Source of the DNA: Victivallales bacterium
GTDB taxonomy: Bacteria; Verrucomicrobiota; Lentisphaeria; Victivallales; JAADHT01
Assembly: GCA_016930955.1 (NCBI GenBank)
Contig: JAFGFR010000115.1
Coordinates: forward strand, 1-10,712
Length of the DNA stretch: 10,712 nucleotides
Reading direction: 5' to 3'
Positions 1 to 5,161 of the stretch are shown piece after piece (the first letter of the stretch is position 1; every line of letters starts with the position of its first letter). The position numbers were made by a program, and so were the translations under genes. The notes under the pieces are model-generated. The model did no database searches. It was given only the letters and a program-made list of their open reading frames with translations, and was not told the DNA's origin.

Positions 1-63
1 ACATGAGCTTCACATAACGGCCAGCTTCACATAACTCTTGTTATGTTGAGCTCAACATAACAA
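1..63. repeat. Cluster of 13-bp direct and inverted repeats at the window edge
   Basis: The 13-mer agcttcacataac occurs at 6-18 and again at 23-35, a 17-bp period. A near-inverted copy, gttatgttgagct, follows at 40-52 with the same 4-bp gap. Positions 38-63 form a perfect 26-bp palindrome centred between 50 and 51. The cluster lies just beyond the stop codon of the thioesterase gene and may continue outside the window. The stem is AT-rich and not followed by a T tract in either direction, so it does not look like a Rho-independent terminator. A binding or recombination site array, or the end of a larger repeat, is possible; nothing here decides between them. Confidence 0.7.
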
Positions 64-95
64 AAAGCCTGAAGCTATGCCTACAGCGCGGTGCC

Positions 96-488
96 TTACT
101 TGAACTGGTCGAAGCTTTTTGGCGGCCTTACCGGGCGCCGGGTCGCGGTATCGACAAACACATGCACCGTATGCCCTTCGGCAAGTAGCTCCCCGTTCTT
201 GCGGACTTCGCAACATATCTTCAGCCTCGGCCCCTTCAGGTCCTCGATCCAACCGGATATTTCCAGCATGTCGTCGTATCTGGCGGGGCTTTTGTATCGG
301 CATACTGCCTCGACCACCGGGAGCATTATGCCGGCGGCCTCGACCTCCCTGTAGGATGCGCTCGACTCACGGAGCAGCTCGGAACGCAGACGCTCAAAAT
401 AGACAAGGTAATTGGCGTAATAAACCACGCCCATCTGGTCGGTGTCCGCATAGGGGACACGGTATTGTATCGCTGACTTGTGTCTCAT
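96..488 (-). CDS. YbgC/FadM-type acyl-CoA thioesterase (hotdog fold)
   Basis: A 130-residue protein, the usual size of a single-domain hotdog thioesterase of the YbgC/FadM (4-hydroxybenzoyl-CoA thioesterase-like) family, which hydrolyses acyl-CoA in the cytoplasm. The family signature is near the N-terminus: YADTDQMGVVYYANYLVYFE, with the presumed catalytic Asp at residue 17. The start at 488 is chosen because homology begins at once (RHKSAIQYRVPYADTD) and AAGG lies 8 bases upstream. The frame stays open upstream to 653, but that part is translated repeat element and should not be included. The substrate cannot be told. No tol-pal genes are visible, so the ybgC name is not given. It may once have been co-transcribed with the SirB1-like gene upstream; the 121-bp gap between them is almost entirely a MITE-like fragment. 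Confidence 0.9.
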   Translation of the reverse strand: MRHKSAIQYRVPYADTDQMGVVYYANYLVYFERLRSELLRESSASYREVEAAGIMLPVVEAVCRYKSPARYDDMLEISGWIEDLKGPRLKICCEVRKNGELLAEGHTVHVFVDTATRRPVRPPKSFDQFK

Positions 489-508
489 CACATCAACCTT
501 ATAGGTTA

Positions 509-609
509 TGGCCGGGAAACACCAAGAAGGTATGCCCACTTCTGCATCGGCGCGGCCCCGCATCCAAAATGGCAGGCCGCGCGGCCACGGGTTGTTTTGA
601 AATTGGCTC
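509..609 (-). mobile_element. MITE-like element copy A (half element)
   Basis: Read on the minus strand from 609, this stretch starts with the terminal repeat gagccaatttcaaaac and continues about 85-90% identical to the first 80 bases of copy D (6698 onward). The shared blocks include acccgtggccgc, tgccatttt and gggcatacc. Similarity fades near 510-523, and no opposite terminal repeat is visible, so this is a truncated or single-ended copy. The bases outside the intact end read ctga on the minus strand, and the TGA in them is the stop codon of the SirB1-like gene. There is no room for a transposase. The low-similarity edge is approximate. Confidence 0.75.
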
Positions 610-1458
610 TCAGTGCTTTTTTTCTCCGAATGGGTAGGGAAGCAGATCGCCAAGGGAACTGGTCTCTCTCCTCCCCGCCAGGCATGAGCCGAAAATCTGC
701 ACGTATCTCGGGCTCTGGGCGCAGACCGAATTGCAGAACAACATCGCCGTGATATACTTCAGGATTCTAGAGCATGGCCAGACCTCCAGGGGCAGAACTT
801 TCTCTGGTTTTACCACCTTCCACATAAGTGAAGGGATAATCACCTCACCGAGGAAGGGGGCTTTCTTTCTTTTGTCATGTGTGTTGGACACGATCAGGGC
901 GAATCCGTGCTCGGTATGTATGATCGAGCCATGAAGTCCGAAAACGGCGCCCAGCTCGAGGGCTATCCCCGCCATGAGGACATCCGTGCCGAATCGGTCC
1001 TCCAGGACCGGCCCCAGAGAGAAAACGTCTGAGTCCTGCATGTTCTCGGTGCAGACGGTGAAGCCTGACTTCAGCATGAAGGCCGCCAGTCTGCGTGGGG
1101 AGCGCGGGCGTGCCTTCGAGGCATCCGATATGAGGTCCCGCCAGAGGTCGGACATGTCGAAGGAGTTAAGCTCGCTGTACCACACGAGATTGATGTTCGC
1201 GAGCCCTTGGAGCAAAGATTCCCCGTCTTCGGCGAACTGGCTCGACAACCACTTCCGCCGCCTTCGGTTGGTCTGGATGGCCTGAAGCTGGTGGATTTGC
1301 CTTCTGAGTGCAGGAGATTCCTGCAGCTCTGCCATAAGCTGGTTTATGCGGACCGATTCAGGGTCTTCCGTGAGCAGCTCGTACATCGCCGCGTTGGCGA
1401 CGTTCGAGTTATCGTCATCCAGAAGCGAAATCAGTGATTCGAGTTTCTTTTCTTTCAT
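610..1458 (-). CDS. SirB1-like transglutaminase-fold protein with HEAT-like N-terminus
   Basis: A 282-residue protein. Residues 1-70 are helical and charged, opening like a HEAT repeat (SLLDDDNSNVANAAMYELL) and ending in a basic RRRRKW patch. Residues 80-200 resemble the SirB1/transglutaminase-like core. VLEDRFGTDVLMAGIALELG followed by VFGLHGSIIHTEHGFALIVSN-like sequence matches the family pattern of Leu-rich helix, RxGxP turn, LxLA helix and a G-V-xx-PGHF strand. Here PGHF is altered to TEHGF, but the His is kept. SirB1-type proteins are usually not active transglutaminases, and their molecular role is poorly known. The ATG overlaps the exonuclease stop in ATGA, so translation is probably coupled. 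The C-terminal 80 residues are unassigned. Family assignment rests on pattern resemblance only. Confidence 0.7.
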   Translation of the reverse strand: MKEKKLESLISLLDDDNSNVANAAMYELLTEDPESVRINQLMAELQESPALRRQIHQLQAIQTNRRRRKWLSSQFAEDGESLLQGLANINLVWYSELNSFDMSDLWRDLISDASKARPRSPRRLAAFMLKSGFTVCTENMQDSDVFSLGPVLEDRFGTDVLMAGIALELGAVFGLHGSIIHTEHGFALIVSNTHDKRKKAPFLGEVIIPSLMWKVVKPEKVLPLEVWPCSRILKYITAMLFCNSVCAQSPRYVQIFGSCLAGRRETSSLGDLLPYPFGEKKH

Positions 1459-2258
1459 TCCTTGTTTTCTTCCGGTTTTTTGACAGGGAACTTTCCGACG
1501 AGTGCATCCTGGGCGATTTGCATGGCATCCTTCCTGAAGGACTGTTTAAGCATCCATTTGAAGAATCCCGGCTCGGTTGCCGCCAGCTCTCTTATCGTGG
1601 TGCCCGAATGCTTGCTGAAAGCCACAACAGCCTCTCCCTCGACCCATTTGAACTTGCCTGTACTGTCTATCCATGTCGGATCGGACTGGTCGCAGTACTC
1701 GCTGAGCTTGTCCATGTCGTTGGGCAGATCCTGATACTTCCTCAGCTGGCCCTGGAGCACCTCGATACTTGCCAGGACATCGGCCTCGGCGCTGTGCGCA
1801 TCGTCAAGATTTTTATCGCAGAAGTATTTATACGCCGCAGCGAGGGTCCGGGGCTCGCGCTTGTGGTATATAGTCTGCATGTCAACGATATTCCTCCCCT
1901 CCAACGAGAATTCCAGACCGGCACGCTTGAACTCCTCGGTGAGCAGGGGAATGTCGAAGCGCTTGACGTTGTAGCCTGCCAGATCGCACTTCTCCATGTA
2001 AAGGTAGAGGGACGAGGCAATCGCCTTGAATGTCGGTTTGTCCTTTACATCCTCGTCGTATATCCCATGAATCTCGGAGACTTCGAGAGGGATATGTTTT
2101 TCCGGGTTGATTCTTCGGGTCTTGATCTCCATCTCTCCGCCGGGGAGTATCTTTGCCAGCGATATCTCGACTATCCTGTCGGACTGGAAGTTCGTCCCGG
2201 TAGTCTCGAGATCAAAAAAAATTATAGGCGAAGCCAGATTAAATTCATATTTTGCCAT
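1455..2258 (-). CDS. DnaQ-like DEDDh 3'-5' exonuclease
   Basis: A 267-residue cytoplasmic exonuclease of the RNase T/DnaQ superfamily, expected to remove nucleotides from DNA or RNA 3' ends with two metal ions. All motifs are visible: ExoI FFDLETTG (Asp16, Glu18), ExoII GYNVKRFDIPLL (Asp102) and ExoIII HSAEADVLAS (His155, Asp160), making it the DEDDh type. After a linker, residues 200-245 form a small conserved tail (AFSKHSGTTIRELAATEPGF, then FKWMLKQSF) seen in stand-alone DnaQ-like exonucleases. The start at 2258 is chosen because AGGGAAG lies 4 bases upstream; an in-frame extension to 2303 has no comparable site. It is probably a repair or maturation exonuclease rather than the replicative epsilon subunit, which is usually shorter and lacks this tail. 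It is first in an operon with the SirB1-like gene. Confidence 0.92.
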   Translation of the reverse strand: MAKYEFNLASPIIFFDLETTGTNFQSDRIVEISLAKILPGGEMEIKTRRINPEKHIPLEVSEIHGIYDEDVKDKPTFKAIASSLYLYMEKCDLAGYNVKRFDIPLLTEEFKRAGLEFSLEGRNIVDMQTIYHKREPRTLAAAYKYFCDKNLDDAHSAEADVLASIEVLQGQLRKYQDLPNDMDKLSEYCDQSDPTWIDSTGKFKWVEGEAVVAFSKHSGTTIRELAATEPGFFKWMLKQSFRKDAMQIAQDALVGKFPVKKPEENKE

Positions 2259-2298
2259 TTGCTTCCCTGATTCTGTTGTTGACATTGCTCGAGACGCT

Positions 2299-2327
2299 AA
2301 CATAGCCTATGGTGACGCGATAGCCAA
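2299..2327 (-). promoter_or_regulatory. Candidate sigma70-like promoter for the exonuclease operon
   Basis: On the minus strand, TTGGCT (2327-2322) and TATGTT (2304-2299) are separated by exactly 17 bases, each matching 4 of 6 consensus positions. A start near 2292 would give a leader of about 35 bases before the exonuclease ATG. On the plus strand, TTGACA at 2279-2284 could serve the divergent glycosyltransferase gene, but no good -10 box follows it (TAGCCT at 18 bp is weak). The rest of the 190-bp divergent gap holds AT-rich tracts and the hairpin listed separately. Confidence 0.35.
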
Positions 2328-2418
2328 CTCTGATTTCAAAAAAAAATGGCCTTTGCTTTGCACGATGGCGGCGATGCAGTAAGTTATCGCGGGTTCTGAG
2401 GTTCGGTTTTTGAAATTA

Positions 2419-2442
2419 GCGGCCCTGTGCGGCCGCCTGGAG
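2419..2442 (+). promoter_or_regulatory. RBS of the glycosyltransferase gene with a GC hairpin just upstream
   Basis: GGAG at 2439-2442 lies 6 bases before the ATG at 2449 and decides that start over an in-frame TTG at 2410, which has no usable Shine-Dalgarno. Directly upstream, gcggcc (2419-2424) and ggccgc (2431-2436) can pair across a 6-base loop, leaving the RBS at the foot of the stem. Whether this affects translation is unknown. Confidence 0.45.
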
Positions 2443-2448
2443 CTTGTG

Positions 2449-3702
2449 ATGGATATGCTGCGATTCGGATACGTGTTGGCTTTGCTTGCCTCGGCTGCTC
2501 TGGCTCCTTCGCTACTGATGTGCTGCCGGGCATTGTTCTTTACATTTCTCTCGATGTTCCCTCGCAGGCGGGCATTCTCCGCTGCTCCGATTGCAAGGAT
2601 TGCGATAGTTCTAAAGGTCTGCGACCTTGAGGGGCGTATCGAGCGGATGGTATCCGAGTTGATTTCGGGACTAGACTACGACCACAAGTTATTCGACGTG
2701 GTTGTTGTGGCCGACGGCTGCCGTGACTCGACGGCCTTCCTGGCGGGTTTTGCGGGTGCCCGGGTGCTCGAGGTCAACGACCGTCCCGGCCTGACAAAGA
2801 TAAACGCGCTGGAATGGGCTTTCGGACAGCTTCTTGAGGAAGCGGGATATGATGCATTTCTGGTCATCGAGCCCGGCACGGTTCTTGACGACACGACTTT
2901 GCGTGCGCTGGACCGGGCGCTGGCCAGAGGCTCCAAAGCAGTACAGCTGGCATCTGCCCCAATCAACGCCAAACTCTCCTGGCGGGAATGCCTGAGCAGT
3001 ATTCATTTCGCATCCGCCACGCATGTCATGCCGAGGGGCAGAAGCATGCTTGGCCTCTCATGCGGCATCCTCGGAAATGGGTTCTGCCTGACAGCGGAGA
3101 TTCTGCGGGAAATCCCCTACAGGGGTGCCGGGCACAGTTTCGCGGAATGCCTTGAATACCACCTCGGCATAATCCTCGGGGGCGAGAAGGTAAGATATAT
3201 GGCGCATCCTGCCTTTATCCCTCCCGACTATCTCGATTATATCCTGCGCTGGAAACTTCACGAGAGGAGCAAAATGGGGGTGTCCAGATATCATTTGAAA
3301 AATCTTGTCAAGTCGGCGGCATCTGCGAATTTACAGGCCTTGGACAGTGTGCTTGACCTAATGCTTCCCTCCGTGGGGGGGACTGTCGTTGCCCTTACGG
3401 TGTCCCTTTTCGCAGGGGGGCTGCTTTTCATTGCCGGCGACAGGCTGCGGGGTTGCGAAGAGTTGTTCATTCCCGGCCTTGCCGTGTCGGGGCTGTCTTT
3501 GTCGGGTCTTTTGATGCTGCCTTTCCGACCCCTGGCCGCATTGCTTGAAAAGGGGCTTCCCTTCAAATGCTGGATCGCATTCCTTGCCCTTCCCCTCTAT
3601 CCGCCATGGTGCCTTTTGCTTACATGGCGTAAGCGTTCAAGTTGTATGGTCTTCTTGTTTTTTCTGTGGTTTTTTTCGACTCTCCACCCTGGGGCTTGCT
3701 AA
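2449..3702 (+). CDS. Membrane-anchored GT2-family glycosyltransferase with degenerate catalytic motifs
   Basis: A 417-residue protein: an N-terminal membrane helix (about residues 5-35), a cytoplasmic GT-A-like domain (about 48-290) and hydrophobic C-terminal segments (about 308-330, 340-358, 374-392 and 399-410). This is the plan of processive-type GT2 enzymes that make envelope or extracellular polysaccharide from nucleotide sugars. The fold signature is clear: FDVVVVADGCRDST, GNGFCLTAEIL, and LEYHLGIILGGEKVRYMAHP. However, the usual DxD triplet reads EPG at 141-143, the acceptor ED motif reads EC at 233-234, and the Q(Q/R)xRW position reads LHERS at 270-274. This suggests a catalytically weak or non-catalytic paralogue. 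The frame is intact and in character throughout, so it is not an obvious pseudogene. No sugar-pathway neighbours are present. The stop codon abuts a palindromic repeat. Confidence 0.8.
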   Translation: MDMLRFGYVLALLASAALAPSLLMCCRALFFTFLSMFPRRRAFSAAPIARIAIVLKVCDLEGRIERMVSELISGLDYDHKLFDVVVVADGCRDSTAFLAGFAGARVLEVNDRPGLTKINALEWAFGQLLEEAGYDAFLVIEPGTVLDDTTLRALDRALARGSKAVQLASAPINAKLSWRECLSSIHFASATHVMPRGRSMLGLSCGILGNGFCLTAEILREIPYRGAGHSFAECLEYHLGIILGGEKVRYMAHPAFIPPDYLDYILRWKLHERSKMGVSRYHLKNLVKSAASANLQALDSVLDLMLPSVGGTVVALTVSLFAGGLLFIAGDRLRGCEELFIPGLAVSGLSLSGLLMLPFRPLAALLEKGLPFKCWIAFLALPLYPPWCLLLTWRKRSSCMVFLFFLWFFSTLHPGAC

Positions 3703-3894
3703 TCGTCTCGAAGTAGTCTTTGCGGCGGATACGGACGCTGGGGACAGCGTCCCTCCCAGTGGTTCGCGACTGTATTTGGGAGGGCTATTGCGAGTCACGG
3801 CGTAGTCAGCTTGCTGACGAAGACGAATCCCAAATGGCCGTGTGTTTGCGTGCCTCGGCACCGACCAGATAATTATGAGACGATTAGTAACCCG
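3692..3894. repeat. Palindromic intergenic repeat after the glycosyltransferase gene
   Basis: The outer arms are a perfect 11-bp inverted repeat, ctaatcgtctc (3699-3709) and gagacgattag (3877-3887), with weaker pairing extending outward. Inside are an 8-bp stem with a 4-base loop (ggacgctg 3733-3740, cagcgtcc 3745-3752), an inverted pair atttggga (3774-3781) and tcccaaat (3828-3835), and a small hairpin gtcagc-tt-gctgac (3805-3818). The TAA stop of the glycosyltransferase gene lies in the left arm. Read as a transposon relic, the arms could be flanked by a TA duplication, as in IS630/mariner-derived elements, but that is speculative. No T tract follows the stems, so classical termination is not evident. 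No convincing gene is present between 3703 and 4052. Confidence 0.6.
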
Positions 3895-3944
3895 AAAATT
3901 TTAAGCAAACCACTTGCAATGCTTTCAAAGCAAACTAGAGTGAT

Positions 3945-4007
3945 GAGTCCAAAACTACCCGTGCCCGTGTCCCTGACGCGGTCCACGCGGAGTTTTGAAG
4001 TTGGCTC
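3945..4007 (+). mobile_element. MITE-like element copy B (short, 63 bp)
   Basis: The left end gagtcc plus aaaactacccgtg corresponds to the family terminal repeat with about 5 bases missing. The right end agttttgaagttggctc matches the inverted terminal repeat of the other copies. The inner right side, acgcggtccacgcggag, is nearly the same as acgcggttcacgcggag in copy C (5099-5115). The flanking bases (tgat left, taga right) do not form a target duplication. It is the shortest copy and seems an internal-deletion form. Confidence 0.7.
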
Positions 4008-4023
4008 TAGATTGATTTATCAT
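3995..4023 (+). promoter_or_regulatory. Candidate hybrid promoter formed by the copy B end
   Basis: TTGAAG (3995-4000) lies in the right terminal repeat of copy B, and TATCAT (4018-4023, 5 of 6 consensus) lies in the flanking DNA exactly 17 bases on. A start near 4030 would drive the pseudopilin gene and would exclude the GTG at 4032 as a well-led start, favouring the TTG at 4053. Confidence 0.4.
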
Positions 4024-4063
4024 CATCTGGCGTGAGAAAGGAAGTGAAAAGATTGATTTATCA
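4009..4063 (+). repeat. 14-bp direct repeat around the pseudopilin start region
   Basis: The sequence agattgatttatca occurs at 4009-4022 and again at 4050-4063, offset by 41 bases. The first copy overlaps the candidate -10 box; the second spans the proposed TTG start codon. Either a local duplication or a repeated operator would explain it. Confidence 0.6.
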
Positions 4064-4934
4064 AGGGGTTTCCAAAGTCATTGCGGGCTTGCCTTTTTGT
4101 GTGAGCACTCGAGCGGGAATGGAAACGACGAAGAACAGGCGAGTGGATTATACCCTGATCGAGCTGCTTTTTGTGATCGGGATTATCGCGATACTGGCTG
4201 CATTGCTGCTTCCTTCTCTGTCACAGGCGAGGCGTCTCGGGCGTGAGATGTTGTGTTTGGGCAATCTGAAACAGATAGGTCTGGGTCTGCAAAGCTATAT
4301 CTTGAACCACGACGGATGGACACTTCCAAACACGCTTGAGCACACGTATGGGGGTTCCACGGACGAGGTGAACTTCATGGTATATCTTCACAATCATGAG
4401 ATCAAGTCAGGTGGGAATGTTTTCGAGTGTCCTGCTGCTTATGGCAACCCGTCTCCTCCAAGCCAGTACAACAATGCCGAAATCCGAGGGTTGAAGACCC
4501 TGGCCAAGGGTTCCTACATCCAGAACTCGGTGTACACATGGAACAGCCAGGCGAGGGACTTGTACAATGTGAACATGGGGACATCTGTGACGGTGACTTA
4601 CATGAACAACCATTTCCGTGGGTGGACAGGCGGGGGCAATGCAAAGACACCGATCAAGATCTCACGTGTCAGGGATTTCAGCGGGAAGATATATGTGGCG
4701 GATGCCTTCAGAAAGCCAGTTGAAATGACCGACAACACATGGAAGAGCGATGTCGAGAGCCTGAATCACTGGCTCGAGACCGACTGGGGGCCTTTGCCGG
4801 ACAATCTTGGGTCTCAGCGCCGCGATGTCGGCTATCACCATCTGCGGACAGGGTTCAATGTGCTTTTCGGGGATATGCATGCCGAGACGCGGCTGAGGAG
4901 CCGCGTGGAGGAGTGGCACGCCTACGACTACTGA
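4053..4934 (+). CDS. Type IV pilin-like / type II secretion pseudopilin (H-x-DG family)
   Basis: A 293-residue protein with a class III-like N-terminus: a basic leader (TTKNRRVD), then YTLIELLFVIGIIAIL, the hydrophobic helix that anchors prepilins and assembles into the pseudopilus. The Glu at position 5 of the mature form is present, but the residue before the cleavage point is Asp rather than Gly. The globular domain contains QARRLGREMLCLGNLKQIGL and LNHDGW. The C-terminus has HHLRTGFNVLFGDMH, a variant of the H-x9-DG motif with Met instead of Gly. Such proteins form large families in Lentisphaerota and Planctomycetota. The start is uncertain: TTG at 4053 has AAAGGAAG 8 bases upstream, while ATG at 4119 gives a more usual short leader but a poor RBS. 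No other secretion genes are nearby. The stop codon directly abuts copy C. Confidence 0.88.
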   Translation: MIYQGVSKVIAGLPFCVSTRAGMETTKNRRVDYTLIELLFVIGIIAILAALLLPSLSQARRLGREMLCLGNLKQIGLGLQSYILNHDGWTLPNTLEHTYGGSTDEVNFMVYLHNHEIKSGGNVFECPAAYGNPSPPSQYNNAEIRGLKTLAKGSYIQNSVYTWNSQARDLYNVNMGTSVTVTYMNNHFRGWTGGGNAKTPIKISRVRDFSGKIYVADAFRKPVEMTDNTWKSDVESLNHWLETDWGPLPDNLGSQRRDVGYHHLRTGFNVLFGDMHAETRLRSRVEEWHAYDY

Positions 4935-5130
4935 GAGCCAATTTGAAGACAACCCGTGGCATTCGCGCCAAAAGAGTCTGCCGCTCAAAGGGTTGGGGGG
5001 CGGAGGTACGGCATGTGACACGGTGAAATGGTGGGCGCGGACAGTTGATGGTATGCACCAGCCATTTTGCCGCACCGTCTGCCGCGCCTGCGCTCCCAAC
5101 GCGGTTCACGCGGAGTCTTGAAATTGGCTC
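4935..5130 (+). mobile_element. MITE-like element copy C (196 bp, candidate CTGA duplication)
   Basis: The ends gagccaatttgaagac (4935-4950) and gtcttgaaattggctc (5115-5130) are inverted repeats matching at 15 of 16 positions. The flanks are ctga at 4931-4934 and ctga at 5131-5134, a candidate 4-bp target-site duplication; the left one contains the pseudopilin TGA stop. Positions 4955-5005 match the right part of copy D (CGTGGcattcgcgcc, tcaaagg, ggcggag), but the D segment 6723-6809 is absent. The junction falls on CGTGG, which occurs at both edges of that segment in D. The next 90 bases are specific to C, and the last 35 resemble copy B. TTGAAA at 5118-5123 points toward the radical SAM gene, but only a weak -10 (TATTCG) follows. 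Confidence 0.8.
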
Positions 5131-5161
5131 CTGACTCGTTTTATTCGTATGAGGTCGTCTG

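Noticed and set aside
1..63. Integron attC site
   Set aside because: The pairing arms end in acataac/gttatgt, which does not fit the RYYYAAC/GTTRRRY core boxes, and no integrase gene is visible.
1..63. CRISPR array
   Set aside because: Repeats are 13 bp with 4-bp gaps and one is inverted; there are no spacers of usual length and no cas genes.
1434..2270. 278-codon open frame on the plus strand opposite the exonuclease gene
   Set aside because: It is an antisense shadow; the minus-strand frame carries all DEDDh motifs, an RBS and a coupled downstream gene.
3733..3752. Rho-independent terminator after the glycosyltransferase gene
   Set aside because: The stem is strong but is followed by ccctcccag rather than a T tract.
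3811..4035. Small plus-strand ORF between glycosyltransferase and pseudopilin genes
   Set aside because: It is made entirely of repeat DNA (palindromic repeat plus copy B), with no convincing RBS or domain.
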